Assembly: GCF_016283395.1 (NCBI RefSeq)
Contig: NZ_JAEEMU010000050.1
Coordinates: 1 to 64,000, forward strand
Direction of reading: 5' to 3'
Source of the DNA: Ruminococcus sp.
GTDB lineage: Bacteria > Bacillota_A > Clostridia > Oscillospirales > Ruminococcaceae
Length of the DNA stretch: 64,000 bases
Both the position numbers and the translations under genes were made by a program. Under the pieces are notes generated by a model. It saw only the letters and a list, made by a program, of their open reading frames with translations. It was not told the origin of the DNA and searched no databases. Positions 16,477 to 25,301 of this stretch are shown piece after piece; position 1 is the stretch's first letter; each line of letters opens with the position of its first letter.

Positions 16477-17787
16477 ATGAAAAAAACATTTTTAAAGATC
16501 GCAGCTGTATGCTGCGCAATGTCACTCTCTGCCTGCTCGGCAAAAAAAGTACACAAAGTCACTAAGCCAGATGGGACACTTGATAAGTGCAGCCTGCGCT
16601 TTTCATGGTGGGGCGGTGACGACAGACACGAAGCTACTTTGAAAGCCATTGAACTTTGGAACAAGAAGCACCCTGATATCACCATAACTCCCGAATACGG
16701 AGGCTGGGACGGCTGGTCGGAAAAGGTCACTTCACAAGTAAAGGGTGGCACTGAACCCGATATCATGCAGATAAACTACGACTGGCTCATAACTATGTCC
16801 CCTGACGGGAACGGATTTTACGACCTTGATGAACTGAGTTCACAGCTTGATCTTTCTCAGTTCGATGACGAGGTGCTTTCATTCGGCAGAGTCGGCGGAA
16901 AGCTCAATGCTGTCACGGTATCGGTAAGCGGAAGAAGTCTTTTCTATAATTCCGAGGTTTTCAGCAAAATGGGGGCTGATTACCCCGAAACATGGAATGA
17001 CCTTATTGCTCTCGGCAACAGCTTTGGTGCAGACGGGCTTTATCCTCTTGACCTCGATATACAGTCGGGAGGTACTGCATGGTATCTGGCAGTGGTGTAC
17101 GTTCAGCAGCAGACAGGCAGACAGTTCATTACCCTTGACGGCAGGCTCGGCTTTACCGTCGAGGACATAAAAACTGCCCTCAGCTTCTATAAGCAGCTGG
17201 AGGAAAGCCATGTCATACGTACTGTAAGGACACGCACTGACGAGGACGGAAATGCTGCTCTGTATCAGTCCCCTGAGTTCATAGGCGGAAGAGTTGCGGG
17301 TGTTCTCGAATGGGGCAGCGCAGTTGGAAAATATGAATCGGTACTTGCTGAGGGGGTTCTTGAGGCAGGTCCTCTGCTCAGTAACGATAAAGGCTGCTCT
17401 GACGGCTGGATGATAAAGCCGTCGCTGCTGTATGCTGTATCTAAAAACACAGAACATCCCGATGAAGCGGCTGCTTTCATCAATTTCCTGCTCAATGACG
17501 AAGAATGTGCGAAAATACTTGGCACTACACGCGGCATACCTGCATCACACAAAGCAGAAGCCGCTTTGAAAAACAGCGGTGAGCTGAAAGGGCTCTCAAA
17601 GGAAAGCGACGATATCCTCCGCAATGCCGATACTGTCACAATAAGCCCTTACATGGAGCTTTCGCGCATGAAGGAATTCTATAACGAAGCTATAGAATCC
17701 GTATCCTACGGGACTGCCGATATTGACAGTGCAGCACAGCAGATGTTTGACTCAGTGAATAATTATCTGGAGAAGCTAAGAAAATGA
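16477..17787 (+). CDS. Extracellular sugar-binding lipoprotein of an ABC importer
   Basis: A 436-residue family 1 solute-binding protein. The signal peptide ends in lipobox LSACS. Then come LRFSWWGGDDRHEATLKAIELW, PDITITPEYGGWDGW, GTEPDIMQINYDWL and a late LLYAVSKNTEHPDEAAAFINFLLN, all usual for carbohydrate binders of the CUT1 class. Aromatic residues near the start fit oligosaccharide binding. An ATG at 16432 lies inside the promoter and can be excluded, so the start is 16477. It overlaps the first permease by 4 bp. The downstream GH105-like enzyme suggests unsaturated rhamnogalacturonan or galacturonan fragments as ligand (inference). Confidence 0.9.
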   Translation: MKKTFLKIAAVCCAMSLSACSAKKVHKVTKPDGTLDKCSLRFSWWGGDDRHEATLKAIELWNKKHPDITITPEYGGWDGWSEKVTSQVKGGTEPDIMQINYDWLITMSPDGNGFYDLDELSSQLDLSQFDDEVLSFGRVGGKLNAVTVSVSGRSLFYNSEVFSKMGADYPETWNDLIALGNSFGADGLYPLDLDIQSGGTAWYLAVVYVQQQTGRQFITLDGRLGFTVEDIKTALSFYKQLEESHVIRTVRTRTDEDGNAALYQSPEFIGGRVAGVLEWGSAVGKYESVLAEGVLEAGPLLSNDKGCSDGWMIKPSLLYAVSKNTEHPDEAAAFINFLLNDEECAKILGTTRGIPASHKAEAALKNSGELKGLSKESDDILRNADTVTISPYMELSRMKEFYNEAIESVSYGTADIDSAAQQMFDSVNNYLEKLRK

Positions 17788-18656
17788 AATCCCGAATTTA
17801 CCGAAACCCTGTGGGCGTAAGCAAATTCACAGGTCTTGTATTGATACTCCCGTTCATTATTGGGGCGGTGCTTTTTATCCTGTATCCTTTTGTATGTTCC
17901 TTTGTTGTGGGACTTACCGATAACAGCGGTAGCCTGAGTTTCGGGAACTACAAAAATATCCTGTCTGACAGGAATTTTCGTCAGTCTTCAATGGTAACTC
18001 TTAAATATACAGCTGTACTTGTGCCGCTTAAACTGGTCGTATCGCTGCTTGTGGCTCTGCTGCTCAACTGCGAACTGAAAGGTATCGGAATATTCCGTAC
18101 AGCCTTATACATACCTTCTATATTAGGCTCTAACCTTGCGGTCATAATAATGTGGCAGTACCTTTTCACCTCAGACGGACTGGTAAATCAGCTGCTTGGT
18201 GTATTGGGTATCGCTCCCGTAGGCTGGTACGGCGATACAAATGCCGCACTGTTTATAATAGTTCTGCTGAGAGTGTGGGAATTCGGCTCGACTATGGTCA
18301 TATTCCTTGCCGCTCTCCGCGATATCCCAAAAGAACTGTACTATGCTGCAAAGGTGGACGGCTGCGGCAGGATAAAGGCTTTTTTCTACATAACTCTCCC
18401 ACAGATCAAAAATATCATCTTCATAAACCTTGTACTGCAAATAATTGCCGCAATGCAGGAATTCAACGCTCCTTATATGATAACAGGCGGCGGCCCACTG
18501 GGAAGTACCCGAACTATAGGTATGTACATTTATGATGAGATGTTCAGATACGGCGACGACGGAACTGCAAATGCTGTTTCGTGGCTGCTTTTCGTTATCA
18601 TAGGCATTATCGTTATGCTGATGTACAAGTTTACTGACAGACTGAGGAGGGACTGA
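17784..18656 (+). CDS. Sugar ABC transporter permease (MalF/UgpA type)
   Basis: A 290-residue inner permease with six predicted membrane segments, starting LILPFIIGAVLFILYPFVCSF. The EAA loop, which docks the ATPase, reads RDIPKELYYAAKVDGCGRIKAFFYITLP. It pairs with the next gene as a heterodimer in a CUT1 carbohydrate importer. No ATP-binding subunit is encoded in this cluster. CUT1 systems in Firmicutes often share a single MsmX/UgpC-type ATPase encoded elsewhere, which is the likely case here. Confidence 0.93.
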   Translation: MKSRIYRNPVGVSKFTGLVLILPFIIGAVLFILYPFVCSFVVGLTDNSGSLSFGNYKNILSDRNFRQSSMVTLKYTAVLVPLKLVVSLLVALLLNCELKGIGIFRTALYIPSILGSNLAVIIMWQYLFTSDGLVNQLLGVLGIAPVGWYGDTNAALFIIVLLRVWEFGSTMVIFLAALRDIPKELYYAAKVDGCGRIKAFFYITLPQIKNIIFINLVLQIIAAMQEFNAPYMITGGGPLGSTRTIGMYIYDEMFRYGDDGTANAVSWLLFVIIGIIVMLMYKFTDRLRRD

Positions 18657-18658
18657 CT

Positions 18659-19486
18659 ATGAGAAAATTCCTTCTTTATCTCATACTTGCCGTCATAAGT
18701 ATCATTATGCTGTATCCACTGCTCTGGCTGTTCGGTGCGTCATTCAAATCAAATGACGAGATATTCACAACTATCTGGTTCATGCCGAAAAGCTTTGACA
18801 CAGATGTGTACAAAAAGGCATGGGAAACCGTTACACCCTACACTATGGGGCACTATTTCATCAATACTTTTCTGATAATCATACCAAAGACCGTATTTGC
18901 CGTGCTCTCCTCAGTGCTTGTGGCTTACGGCTTTGCAAGATTTGATTTTCCGATGAAGAAATTCTTCTTCGCGCTCCTTATATGCGGTATGCTGATGCCG
19001 TCTATCGTAACTATAATGCCGCAGTATTATATGTGGAGCAAGCTCGGTCTTCTTGATACATATGTACCTCTTACTCTCCCCTCTCTTTTCGCCTGTGAAG
19101 GTATGTTTGTATTCATACTTATACAGTTCATGAAAAGAGTGCCCATGGAGTTCGATGAGGCTGCACGCATGGACGGCTGCGGTACTTTAAAAACCCTGTT
19201 CTTTGTACTATTGCCTTGTATAAGACCTGCTGTTGTTTCCATTGCAGTCTTTACATTTCTCTGGACAATGAACGACTTCCTCTCACCTCTCATAATGATC
19301 CAGTCTGTTGAAAAATATCCCCTCTCCCTTGCGCTGAGACTATCCGTTGACAGTACGGGACAGGGATATGAACAGAAAAAAATAATCGCTATGTCAGTGA
19401 TAGGTCTTATACCTTCTGTTGCAGTATTTGCTCTTGCGCAGAAAAAATTTATCAGCGGTATCACCGCAGGAGGACTCTCGGGATGA
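18659..19486 (+). CDS. Sugar ABC transporter permease (MalG/UgpE type)
   Basis: A 275-residue permease and second half of the importer. It shows the N-terminal LYPLLWLFGASFKSNDEIF segment typical of MalG-type subunits, six hydrophobic segments and an EAA loop, VPMEFDEAARMDGCGTLKTLFFVLLP. It starts 2 bp after the first permease and overlaps the hydrolase gene by 4 bp, so all four genes are probably translated as a coupled unit. Confidence 0.93.
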   Translation: MRKFLLYLILAVISIIMLYPLLWLFGASFKSNDEIFTTIWFMPKSFDTDVYKKAWETVTPYTMGHYFINTFLIIIPKTVFAVLSSVLVAYGFARFDFPMKKFFFALLICGMLMPSIVTIMPQYYMWSKLGLLDTYVPLTLPSLFACEGMFVFILIQFMKRVPMEFDEAARMDGCGTLKTLFFVLLPCIRPAVVSIAVFTFLWTMNDFLSPLIMIQSVEKYPLSLALRLSVDSTGQGYEQKKIIAMSVIGLIPSVAVFALAQKKFISGITAGGLSG

Positions 19487-20598
19487 CAAGACCTGATACT
19501 ATCATAAAAAACTATATCGAAAACCTCATATTGACCTCTGAGCCGCTTTCTCCGCTTTGGAACGTTGAAAGCTCCGTTTATGGTAAAGCTTCCAAATGGA
19601 ACTATATCGACAACTGCATGATAACAGCTCTTCTTATGCTGTACGATCTCAGCGGAGATGAAAGACTTCTCGGCTATTCCGTAAAATTCACGGATACCTA
19701 TGTGAATAAGGACGGCAATATCCCTACAATAAACTACGCAGATTACAATCTCGATAATCTCAACGGCGGAAGAAATCTTATTAACCTCTGGAAACTCGCA
19801 GGTGCTGAGCATTACCGTCTCGGCTTTGAGAAGCTCTGGAACGAACAGGTGCTTCGTCAGCCCCGTCTCAGCTGCGGAAGCTTCTGGCATAAGGCTGTAT
19901 ATCCCGATCAGATATGGCTTGACGGAACTTACATGGCTCTGCCTTTTATGGCAGAATACGGAAAGCTCCACGATCTACGCGGTGTTATTGACGATGCGGA
20001 AAGACAGCTCTGCGACATCAAACGAATATCCCGCGATCCGAAAACAGGTCTTTACTATCACGGTTATGATGACACCAAAACTATGATATGGGCTGACAAG
20101 ATCACAGGTCTTTCGCCGGAATTCTGGCTGCGCTCAAACGGCTGGCTGTGCGCCGCGCTGGCTGATACTTTTGAGATACTTGCGGATCAGCGCATAGGCA
20201 GACAGCTTGCGGAAATGCTGGGCGATATAACAAAATACTGCCGCGATGACGGTATGCTGTATCAGCTTCCGCTGAGGCCTGAGCTTGAAGGCAATTATCC
20301 CGAAACAAGCGGTACTCTCCTTGTGGCTTATGCTGCTCTGAAAGCTGCAAGGCTGGGTGTATGCGGAGACGATATTCGTCAAATCGGACTAAAAGCCTTC
20401 AACACCATTACCGAAAAATTCATTAACACAGAGTCGGAGATACCCGTCCTCGGAAATATTTGTCTCGTCGGCGGTCTCGGCGGTGAAAACGAACGTGACG
20501 GTTCACCCGGATACTACCTTAGTGAAAAGATAACCGAAAATGATGCAAAGGGCATAGCTCCTTATATCATGGCATTTACAGAGATTAAAAAGATGTAA
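19483..20598 (+). CDS. Unsaturated rhamnogalacturonyl hydrolase-like enzyme (GH105/YteR family)
   Basis: A 371-residue (alpha/alpha)6-barrel enzyme without signal peptide, hence cytosolic. Signatures include WNYIDNCMITALLMLYD, the catalytic-region WLDGTYMALPFMAEYGK and FWLRSNGWLCAALADTFEIL. GH105 enzymes hydrate and cleave the unsaturated uronyl group left at the end of oligosaccharides by pectate or rhamnogalacturonan lyases, usually using an Asp in the DG(T/V)YM region. Its place as last gene of the ABC operon fits import of lyase products followed by intracellular cleavage, as in the Bacillus subtilis yte/rhg system. GH88 is the closest alternative. Confidence 0.88.
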   Translation: MTRPDTIIKNYIENLILTSEPLSPLWNVESSVYGKASKWNYIDNCMITALLMLYDLSGDERLLGYSVKFTDTYVNKDGNIPTINYADYNLDNLNGGRNLINLWKLAGAEHYRLGFEKLWNEQVLRQPRLSCGSFWHKAVYPDQIWLDGTYMALPFMAEYGKLHDLRGVIDDAERQLCDIKRISRDPKTGLYYHGYDDTKTMIWADKITGLSPEFWLRSNGWLCAALADTFEILADQRIGRQLAEMLGDITKYCRDDGMLYQLPLRPELEGNYPETSGTLLVAYAALKAARLGVCGDDIRQIGLKAFNTITEKFINTESEIPVLGNICLVGGLGGENERDGSPGYYLSEKITENDAKGIAPYIMAFTEIKKM

Positions 20599-20648
20599 AA
20601 ATAATACTCTCCGAACAAAAATATTTGTTCAAAAACCAGCACTTATAC

Positions 20649-20677
20649 TTGAAAAGTTCACACTTTTGTGATATAAT
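20649..20677 (+). promoter_or_regulatory. Promoter of the nfeD-SPFH pair
   Basis: TTGAAA (20649-20654), 17-bp spacer, TATAAT (20672-20677). Confidence 0.75.
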
Positions 20678-20728
20678 ATTTCCTGTAGGGATTACTACAA
20701 ATATTTTTTTGTGAAAGGGGGTCTCGTT

Positions 20729-21166
20729 ATGGGTGTTCTGTTTTGGGCTTGTGCTGTTGTAGCTTTCGTTGTTGCCGAAGTCATCACCGTTCAGCTCGTT
20801 TCGATCTGGTTCGCTGCGGGTTCTATGGTAACTCTTCTGTTCAGCTATTTCTATAAGCTTAACGCCATTGAACAGCTTGGAATATTTATTATTTCTTCTT
20901 CAGTCTTCCTGCTGCTGAGTGTACCGTTCTTGCGAAATCGCAGAAAGAAAAAAGACTTCGTTGCTACCAATGCCGATCTTGACATAGGCAGGCACGCAAC
21001 CGTTATTGAAGTTATAAACAGCGATAAAGGTACAGGACGAGTCACTTTAAATGGGGTAAGTTGGAGTGCCGTTCCTGAAAACGAAAACGAAATCATACCT
21101 GAGGGTACGATCGTTATCGTAAAACAAGTTATGGGCGCAAGACTACTCGTCGCACCAGAAGAGTAA
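20729..21166 (+). CDS. NfeD-family membrane protein
   Basis: A 145-residue short-form NfeD protein. Two or three N-terminal membrane segments (LFWACAVVAFVVAEVITVQLVSIWFAAGSMVTLLF and the following hydrophobic stretch) precede a C-terminal OB-fold of about 60 residues (ADLDIGRHATVIEVI, GRVTLNGVSWSAVPEN). The ATG at 20729 follows AAAGGGGG. A GTG at 20711 lies inside the ribosome-binding region and is unlikely to be the start. NfeD proteins are routinely encoded beside SPFH proteins, as here, and act with them in membrane microdomains. Confidence 0.88.
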   Translation: MGVLFWACAVVAFVVAEVITVQLVSIWFAAGSMVTLLFSYFYKLNAIEQLGIFIISSSVFLLLSVPFLRNRRKKKDFVATNADLDIGRHATVIEVINSDKGTGRVTLNGVSWSAVPENENEIIPEGTIVIVKQVMGARLLVAPEE

Positions 21167-21203
21167 AAACTAAATTCACTATTATTATTGGAGGTCTTAA
21201 AAA

Positions 21204-22220
21204 ATGGATCCATTCAAAATCATTGTTTTGTTAGTAATTGTATTCCTGTTATTCGTTATCGTAAGATCATTCAGGATAGTTCCTCAGGCTCACGTATTCG
21301 TTATCGAGCGTCTCGGTTCTTTCCATGCTGAATGGGATACAGGTCTTCACATTCTCGTTCCTTTCATCGACAGAATCGCAGGTAAGGTTTCACTCAAGGA
21401 AAAAGTCGTTGACTTCAAGCCGCAGCCTGTTATCACAAAAGATAACGTTACCATGCAGATTGATACTGTTGTATTCTATCAGGTAACTGACGCTAAGCAA
21501 TACATCTACGGTGTTGAAAGACCTCTCGCAGCTATCGAGAACCTTTCAGCTACAACACTCCGTAACATCATCGGTGAAATGGAACTCGATGCTACTCTTA
21601 CTTCAAGAGACGTAATCAACTCAAAGATCACTGCTATCCTCGATATGGCTACTGACCGTTGGGGTATCAAGGTAAACCGCGTCGAGCTCAAGAATATCCT
21701 TCCTCCTCGTGAGATCCAGGACGCTATGGAAAAGCAGATGAAGGCTGAGCGTGAGCGTCGTGAAAAGATCCTTCAGGCTGAAGGTGACAAGAAGTCTCAG
21801 ATCCTCGTTGCAGAAGGTGAAAAGGAATCTCAGATCCTCCGTGCACAGGCTAAGAAAGAGTCTCAGATCCTCGAAGCAGAAGCTCAGAAGCAGGCTATGA
21901 TCCTCAAGGCTGACGCTGTAAGAGAGCAGAAGATACTTGAAGCTACCGGTGAATCAAAGGCTATCGAAATGGTTCAGCAGGCTCTTGCCGAGAGTATCGT
22001 AAAACTCAATCAGGCTAATCCTAATGAGAGAGTTATCCAGCTCAAGTCTCTTGAATCCTTCGCAAAGGCTGCTGACGGTAAGGCTACAAAGATCATTATC
22101 CCAAGTGAGATACAGGGTCTTGCAGGTCTTGCTATGGGACTCAAGTCCATCGTTGAAAAGGACACTGTTCCTGCAAAAGGCAGCAGCGAAACAAATTACC
22201 ATGATTATCAGGCAAACTGA
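21204..22220 (+). CDS. SPFH/stomatin-like membrane protein (paraslipin type)
   Basis: A 338-residue protein with one N-terminal membrane anchor (KIIVLLVIVFLLFVIVRSF). An SPFH/band-7 domain follows: VPQAHVFVIERLGSF, VPFIDRIAGKVSLKEKVVDFKPQPVITKDNVTM, then IENLSATTLRNIIGEMELD. After it comes a long Glu/Lys/Ala-rich coiled coil with near-repeats of SQILxAEx and a Gly-rich end. These proteins oligomerise at the inner face of the membrane with NfeD. Biological role is not settled, with envelope stress and protease scaffolding both proposed. Ribosome-binding site GGAGGTC. Confidence 0.92.
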   Translation: MDPFKIIVLLVIVFLLFVIVRSFRIVPQAHVFVIERLGSFHAEWDTGLHILVPFIDRIAGKVSLKEKVVDFKPQPVITKDNVTMQIDTVVFYQVTDAKQYIYGVERPLAAIENLSATTLRNIIGEMELDATLTSRDVINSKITAILDMATDRWGIKVNRVELKNILPPREIQDAMEKQMKAERERREKILQAEGDKKSQILVAEGEKESQILRAQAKKESQILEAEAQKQAMILKADAVREQKILEATGESKAIEMVQQALAESIVKLNQANPNERVIQLKSLESFAKAADGKATKIIIPSEIQGLAGLAMGLKSIVEKDTVPAKGSSETNYHDYQAN

Positions 22221-22232
22221 ACTTAAACTTTC

Positions 22233-22266
22233 AAAATGCTTCCCTATTCGGGAAGCATTTTTTATT
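22233..22266 (+). terminator. Terminator after the SPFH gene
   Basis: AATGCTTCCC, a TATTC loop, GGGAAGCATT and a T tract. Confidence 0.88.
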
Positions 22267-22329
22267 GCTCAATTAAAGAAAGTTTCATTGTCTGTCAATA
22301 TGATCGCATAGATTTCAGCCAGTAACTGA

Positions 22330-22338
22330 TGATATAAT
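22330..22338 (+). promoter_or_regulatory. Possible extended -10 promoter of the dockerin gene
   Basis: TGATATAAT (an extended -10 pattern) about 52 bp upstream of the start, with no good -35 at the usual distance. Confidence 0.4.
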
Positions 22339-22389
22339 GGTATAAGGAGTAGTATTCACATCTTCCTGTTCTAAAAGGAGGTATCGCAT

Positions 22390-23577
22390 ATGAAAAAATT
22401 CATTTCTGTTATCACCTCAGTACTGACAGCTTTTTCTGCATCTTCCTTAAATGCTTTTGCCGACGGTTCACTTGATTTTTCGGATGATCTTATCACGCAT
22501 AACACACACACAAGAATAGTTGGCGACCTTAATGAAGATGGAGAAATAAGTGTAGGCGACCTTGTTATAATGACACATATCATGCACGGAAACAGATCAG
22601 ACGATTATAGAAGATATTATTACGACGAACTTGGGTATTCCGATCTGAATTTCGACCTTTCTACCGATATTTTTGACCTTATTGAACTCAGAAAGCTTGT
22701 AATATCTCCAGAAAAAGCCTTTAAAGTTGTTAGCGATGTCGATATTTTATCCTCAGCAAACAAAGCGACTGATGTCGCAGCCTTAATGAGGTCACCCGAG
22801 GATATAACTTCCTATCTGTCAGGCATAGGAACAAGCGAGGAAGAAATACAACAATATCTTGATATCTACGATGACGATTTCTTTAAGGATAGCGATGTTA
22901 TCTTCGGCACACTTGTTCAGGAATACGGCAACGGCGTACATTTCTGTGCCCCTGACGCAGCTTTTATATTTGGAAGATTTGCAGAGGTTTTTGAACTTAC
23001 CGAGGAATCAAAATTTGTACAAGCAGCCGAATTTTTTAATGTGGACATTGAAACTCTGAAAAATTCCAATATTTACACTCTCTTAACAGAACAGACGTAT
23101 AATGAACACCCTATGCTTTATCCTAAAAACGATAAAATAATTCTTTTCCGTACAACCGTTCCAAAAGATATATATAACCAGTCAAATGGATTATGTTTTG
23201 TTTGGGATTTTGAATTATTCAGTCCTGAATATTATGCACACAGAATTGATTCGCCTGACGGGAAACATCATATTTATATTACCGCTGAAGTAAGTACTTT
23301 TATAGATGAATACTGTCGATATATATTTTTCTGGATAAATGGCGACGGAACATATGAGTACTATTGCTCTTATCATGGTGCCGAATGTTGCGATAAATTC
23401 AACTGTGACTATGTCCAGACAACAAATGATGAAGGTTTTATCGTTTATAAATTCAGCGATGACTGCAAGATAACATGGAAATATGGCGAAGCAATATTTG
23501 ATTTAGACGTATATGGTTATGATTTGCGTAATGAATATAATTTAATTCATGAATTCAATATGTTTAATCCTTATTGA
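22390..23577 (+). CDS. Secreted protein with N-terminal dockerin and unknown C-terminal domain
   Basis: A 395-residue exported protein. A signal peptide (about residues 1-24, cut near NAFA-DG) is followed by a type I dockerin (about 43-106). The dockerin has two calcium-loop repeats: GDLNEDGEISVGDLVIM, and a divergent second one, SDLNFDLSTDIFDLIELRKL. Residues 120-170 contain the motif YDDDFFKDS, also found in the dockerin protein at 45.6 kb. The remaining 220 residues are rich in aromatic and acidic residues and match no family I know. The dockerin implies attachment to a cellulosomal cohesin. No catalytic motif is visible. AAAGGAGG precedes the start. Confidence 0.75.
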   Translation: MKKFISVITSVLTAFSASSLNAFADGSLDFSDDLITHNTHTRIVGDLNEDGEISVGDLVIMTHIMHGNRSDDYRRYYYDELGYSDLNFDLSTDIFDLIELRKLVISPEKAFKVVSDVDILSSANKATDVAALMRSPEDITSYLSGIGTSEEEIQQYLDIYDDDFFKDSDVIFGTLVQEYGNGVHFCAPDAAFIFGRFAEVFELTEESKFVQAAEFFNVDIETLKNSNIYTLLTEQTYNEHPMLYPKNDKIILFRTTVPKDIYNQSNGLCFVWDFELFSPEYYAHRIDSPDGKHHIYITAEVSTFIDEYCRYIFFWINGDGTYEYYCSYHGAECCDKFNCDYVQTTNDEGFIVYKFSDDCKITWKYGEAIFDLDVYGYDLRNEYNLIHEFNMFNPY

Positions 23578-23589
23578 TATGTTTTTTTA

Positions 23590-23622
23590 CAAGAATCCCC
23601 TTTTTGAAAGGGGATTCTTTTC
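23590..23622 (+). terminator. Terminator after the dockerin gene
   Basis: AAGAATCCCC, a TTTTTGAAA loop and GGGGATTCTTTTC. Confidence 0.88.
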
Positions 23623-23716
23623 TGTCAAAAACTCAGCATAAAAAAACATCTTTTTTGTAGTTTGATACGATTTTTATAAAAAGTTGTTTATTTTTGAAAA
23701 TCAATGTCATTTTCGC

Positions 23717-23745
23717 TTGCATTTCCACTGCTTTTGTTGTATAAT
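23717..23745 (+). promoter_or_regulatory. Promoter of the MBOAT/FkbH/ACP operon
   Basis: TTGCAT (23717-23722), 17-bp spacer, TATAAT (23740-23745). The transcript would have a leader of about 130 bases before the MBOAT start. I saw no riboswitch in it. Confidence 0.7.
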
Positions 23746-23885
23746 ATTCTGTGCAGGCTTGCAATGGTCTGTACGAGTTTTCAACTTTGATAATACTTTT
23801 ATTACTTTACATTGCTCCGCCTGCTTTTACGCGGTATTACTACAGATAGATATAAAAAGATTATTTGCAACAAGGCGGTAGAACA

Positions 23886-25286
23886 ATGGTTTTTTCGAGA
23901 TTATTCTTTATATATATTTTTCTTCCTCTGTGCCTGCTGTGCTATGCTGTGGCACGAGGAACAAAAGCTAAAAATACGGTGTTGATCATTTTCTCACTTG
24001 TTTTCTATGCTTGGGGAGAACCCGTGTATATCTTCCTTATGCTCATTACTGCTGTCGTTAACTATTCAGCAGGTCTGCTCATCGGGAAGTATCAGGGTAA
24101 AAAGGGTGATACTGCGGCAACAGCAGCTGTTGTCGTTTATGACCTCCTCATGCTTGGAGTATTCAAGTACAGCGGTTTTATCGTGGAAAATATCAACGCC
24201 CTTTTTTCGTCCTCAATACCAGTTCCTGATATCAAGCTGCCTATAGGTATAAGTTTTTATACCTTCCAGACCATATCATATATCATAGACTGTCACTGGG
24301 AAAAGGTCAAGCCGCAGAAAAGCTTCAAGAACTTCCTGCTTTTCCTTACACTGTTCCCTCAGTTAGTGGCAGGTCCTATCGTAAGATACAGCACTATCGA
24401 AAAAGAGATCGAAGAACGCACTATTACTCTCAGCGATGTTTCATACGGTCTTAACAGAGTTGCACTGGGTCTCGGGAAAAAGGTGCTTTTAGCAAATCAG
24501 CTCAGCATTATCGCAGACAGCTTCCTCGGCAATATAGGAAACTCAACTATGCTGGGTGCATGGTACGGTGTTATTGCTTACGGCTTGCAGATATACTTTG
24601 ATTTCTCGGGATATTCCGACATCGCTATCGGTCTCGGAAGAGTTTTCGGCTTCCATTTTGACGAGAACTTCAAGCACCCCTTCATATGCAAGGATATTAC
24701 CGAATTCTGGCAGCGTTGGCACATATCTCTCAGCACATTTTTCCGCGACTATGTACTCTATATCCCTATATTCGGCAAGCGCAGAAAGTACGGCGGACTC
24801 TTCCTCGTATGGCTCTGCACAGGTATATGGCACGGTGCAAGCTGGAATTTCATAATATGGGGGCTTTATTACGGTATCTTTGTTTTCATCGAAATGAAAA
24901 TAGGCAAGAAAAATATGAAGAAGATACCTATTGTTATCCGCCATATCTACAGCAAATTCGTTATATTCGTAGGCTTCGGAATATTCTATTTTGAGGAACT
25001 TGGCAAACTCGGCACATTCTTCAAAACTGCTTTTGGTTTCGGCAAAAACGGCTTCATCGCAGTACAGGACAAAATATCTCTCATGAACAATATGTACCTT
25101 ATGATATTGGCTGTTATCTGCTGTTTCCCGATACTGAGCAGTATCAAAAACATTTCGGACAAGCATTATGTAACAAAGGTGACTGTTTCTTCGGCAGCTG
25201 CAATTGCTGCTGCTTTGCTGCTCATAGTTACAAGTGTTATGCTTGTCGATGCTACTACAAATCCGTTCCTTTATTTCAGATTTTAA
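23886..25286 (+). CDS. MBOAT-family O-acyltransferase (AlgI/DltB-like)
   Basis: A 466-residue membrane protein with about 10-12 hydrophobic segments. It begins FSRLFFIYIFLPLCLLCY, has PIGISFYTFQTISYIID, FPQLVAGPIVRY and the family core FWQRWHISLSTFFRDYVLYIPI (His near 279). The second catalytic His lies near residue 316 in GIWHGASWNFIIWG. MBOAT proteins of this branch move acyl groups across or at the membrane to polysaccharides, as AlgI does for alginate and DltB does for teichoic acids. It is the first of five tightly packed genes with a DHHW protein, an FkbH-like enzyme, an acyl carrier protein and a metallophosphoesterase. Confidence 0.93.
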   Translation: MVFSRLFFIYIFLPLCLLCYAVARGTKAKNTVLIIFSLVFYAWGEPVYIFLMLITAVVNYSAGLLIGKYQGKKGDTAATAAVVVYDLLMLGVFKYSGFIVENINALFSSSIPVPDIKLPIGISFYTFQTISYIIDCHWEKVKPQKSFKNFLLFLTLFPQLVAGPIVRYSTIEKEIEERTITLSDVSYGLNRVALGLGKKVLLANQLSIIADSFLGNIGNSTMLGAWYGVIAYGLQIYFDFSGYSDIAIGLGRVFGFHFDENFKHPFICKDITEFWQRWHISLSTFFRDYVLYIPIFGKRRKYGGLFLVWLCTGIWHGASWNFIIWGLYYGIFVFIEMKIGKKNMKKIPIVIRHIYSKFVIFVGFGIFYFEELGKLGTFFKTAFGFGKNGFIAVQDKISLMNNMYLMILAVICCFPILSSIKNISDKHYVTKVTVSSAAAIAAALLLIVTSVMLVDATTNPFLYFRF

Positions 25287-25301
25287 AGAGGAAAACAACA
25301 A

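Noticed and set aside
19027..19971. 314-codon minus-strand frame
   Set aside because: Lies opposite to the MalG-type permease and GH105-like genes and has no recognisable motif.
24543..25301. 252-codon minus-strand frame
   Set aside because: Antisense of the MBOAT gene; composition not protein-like.
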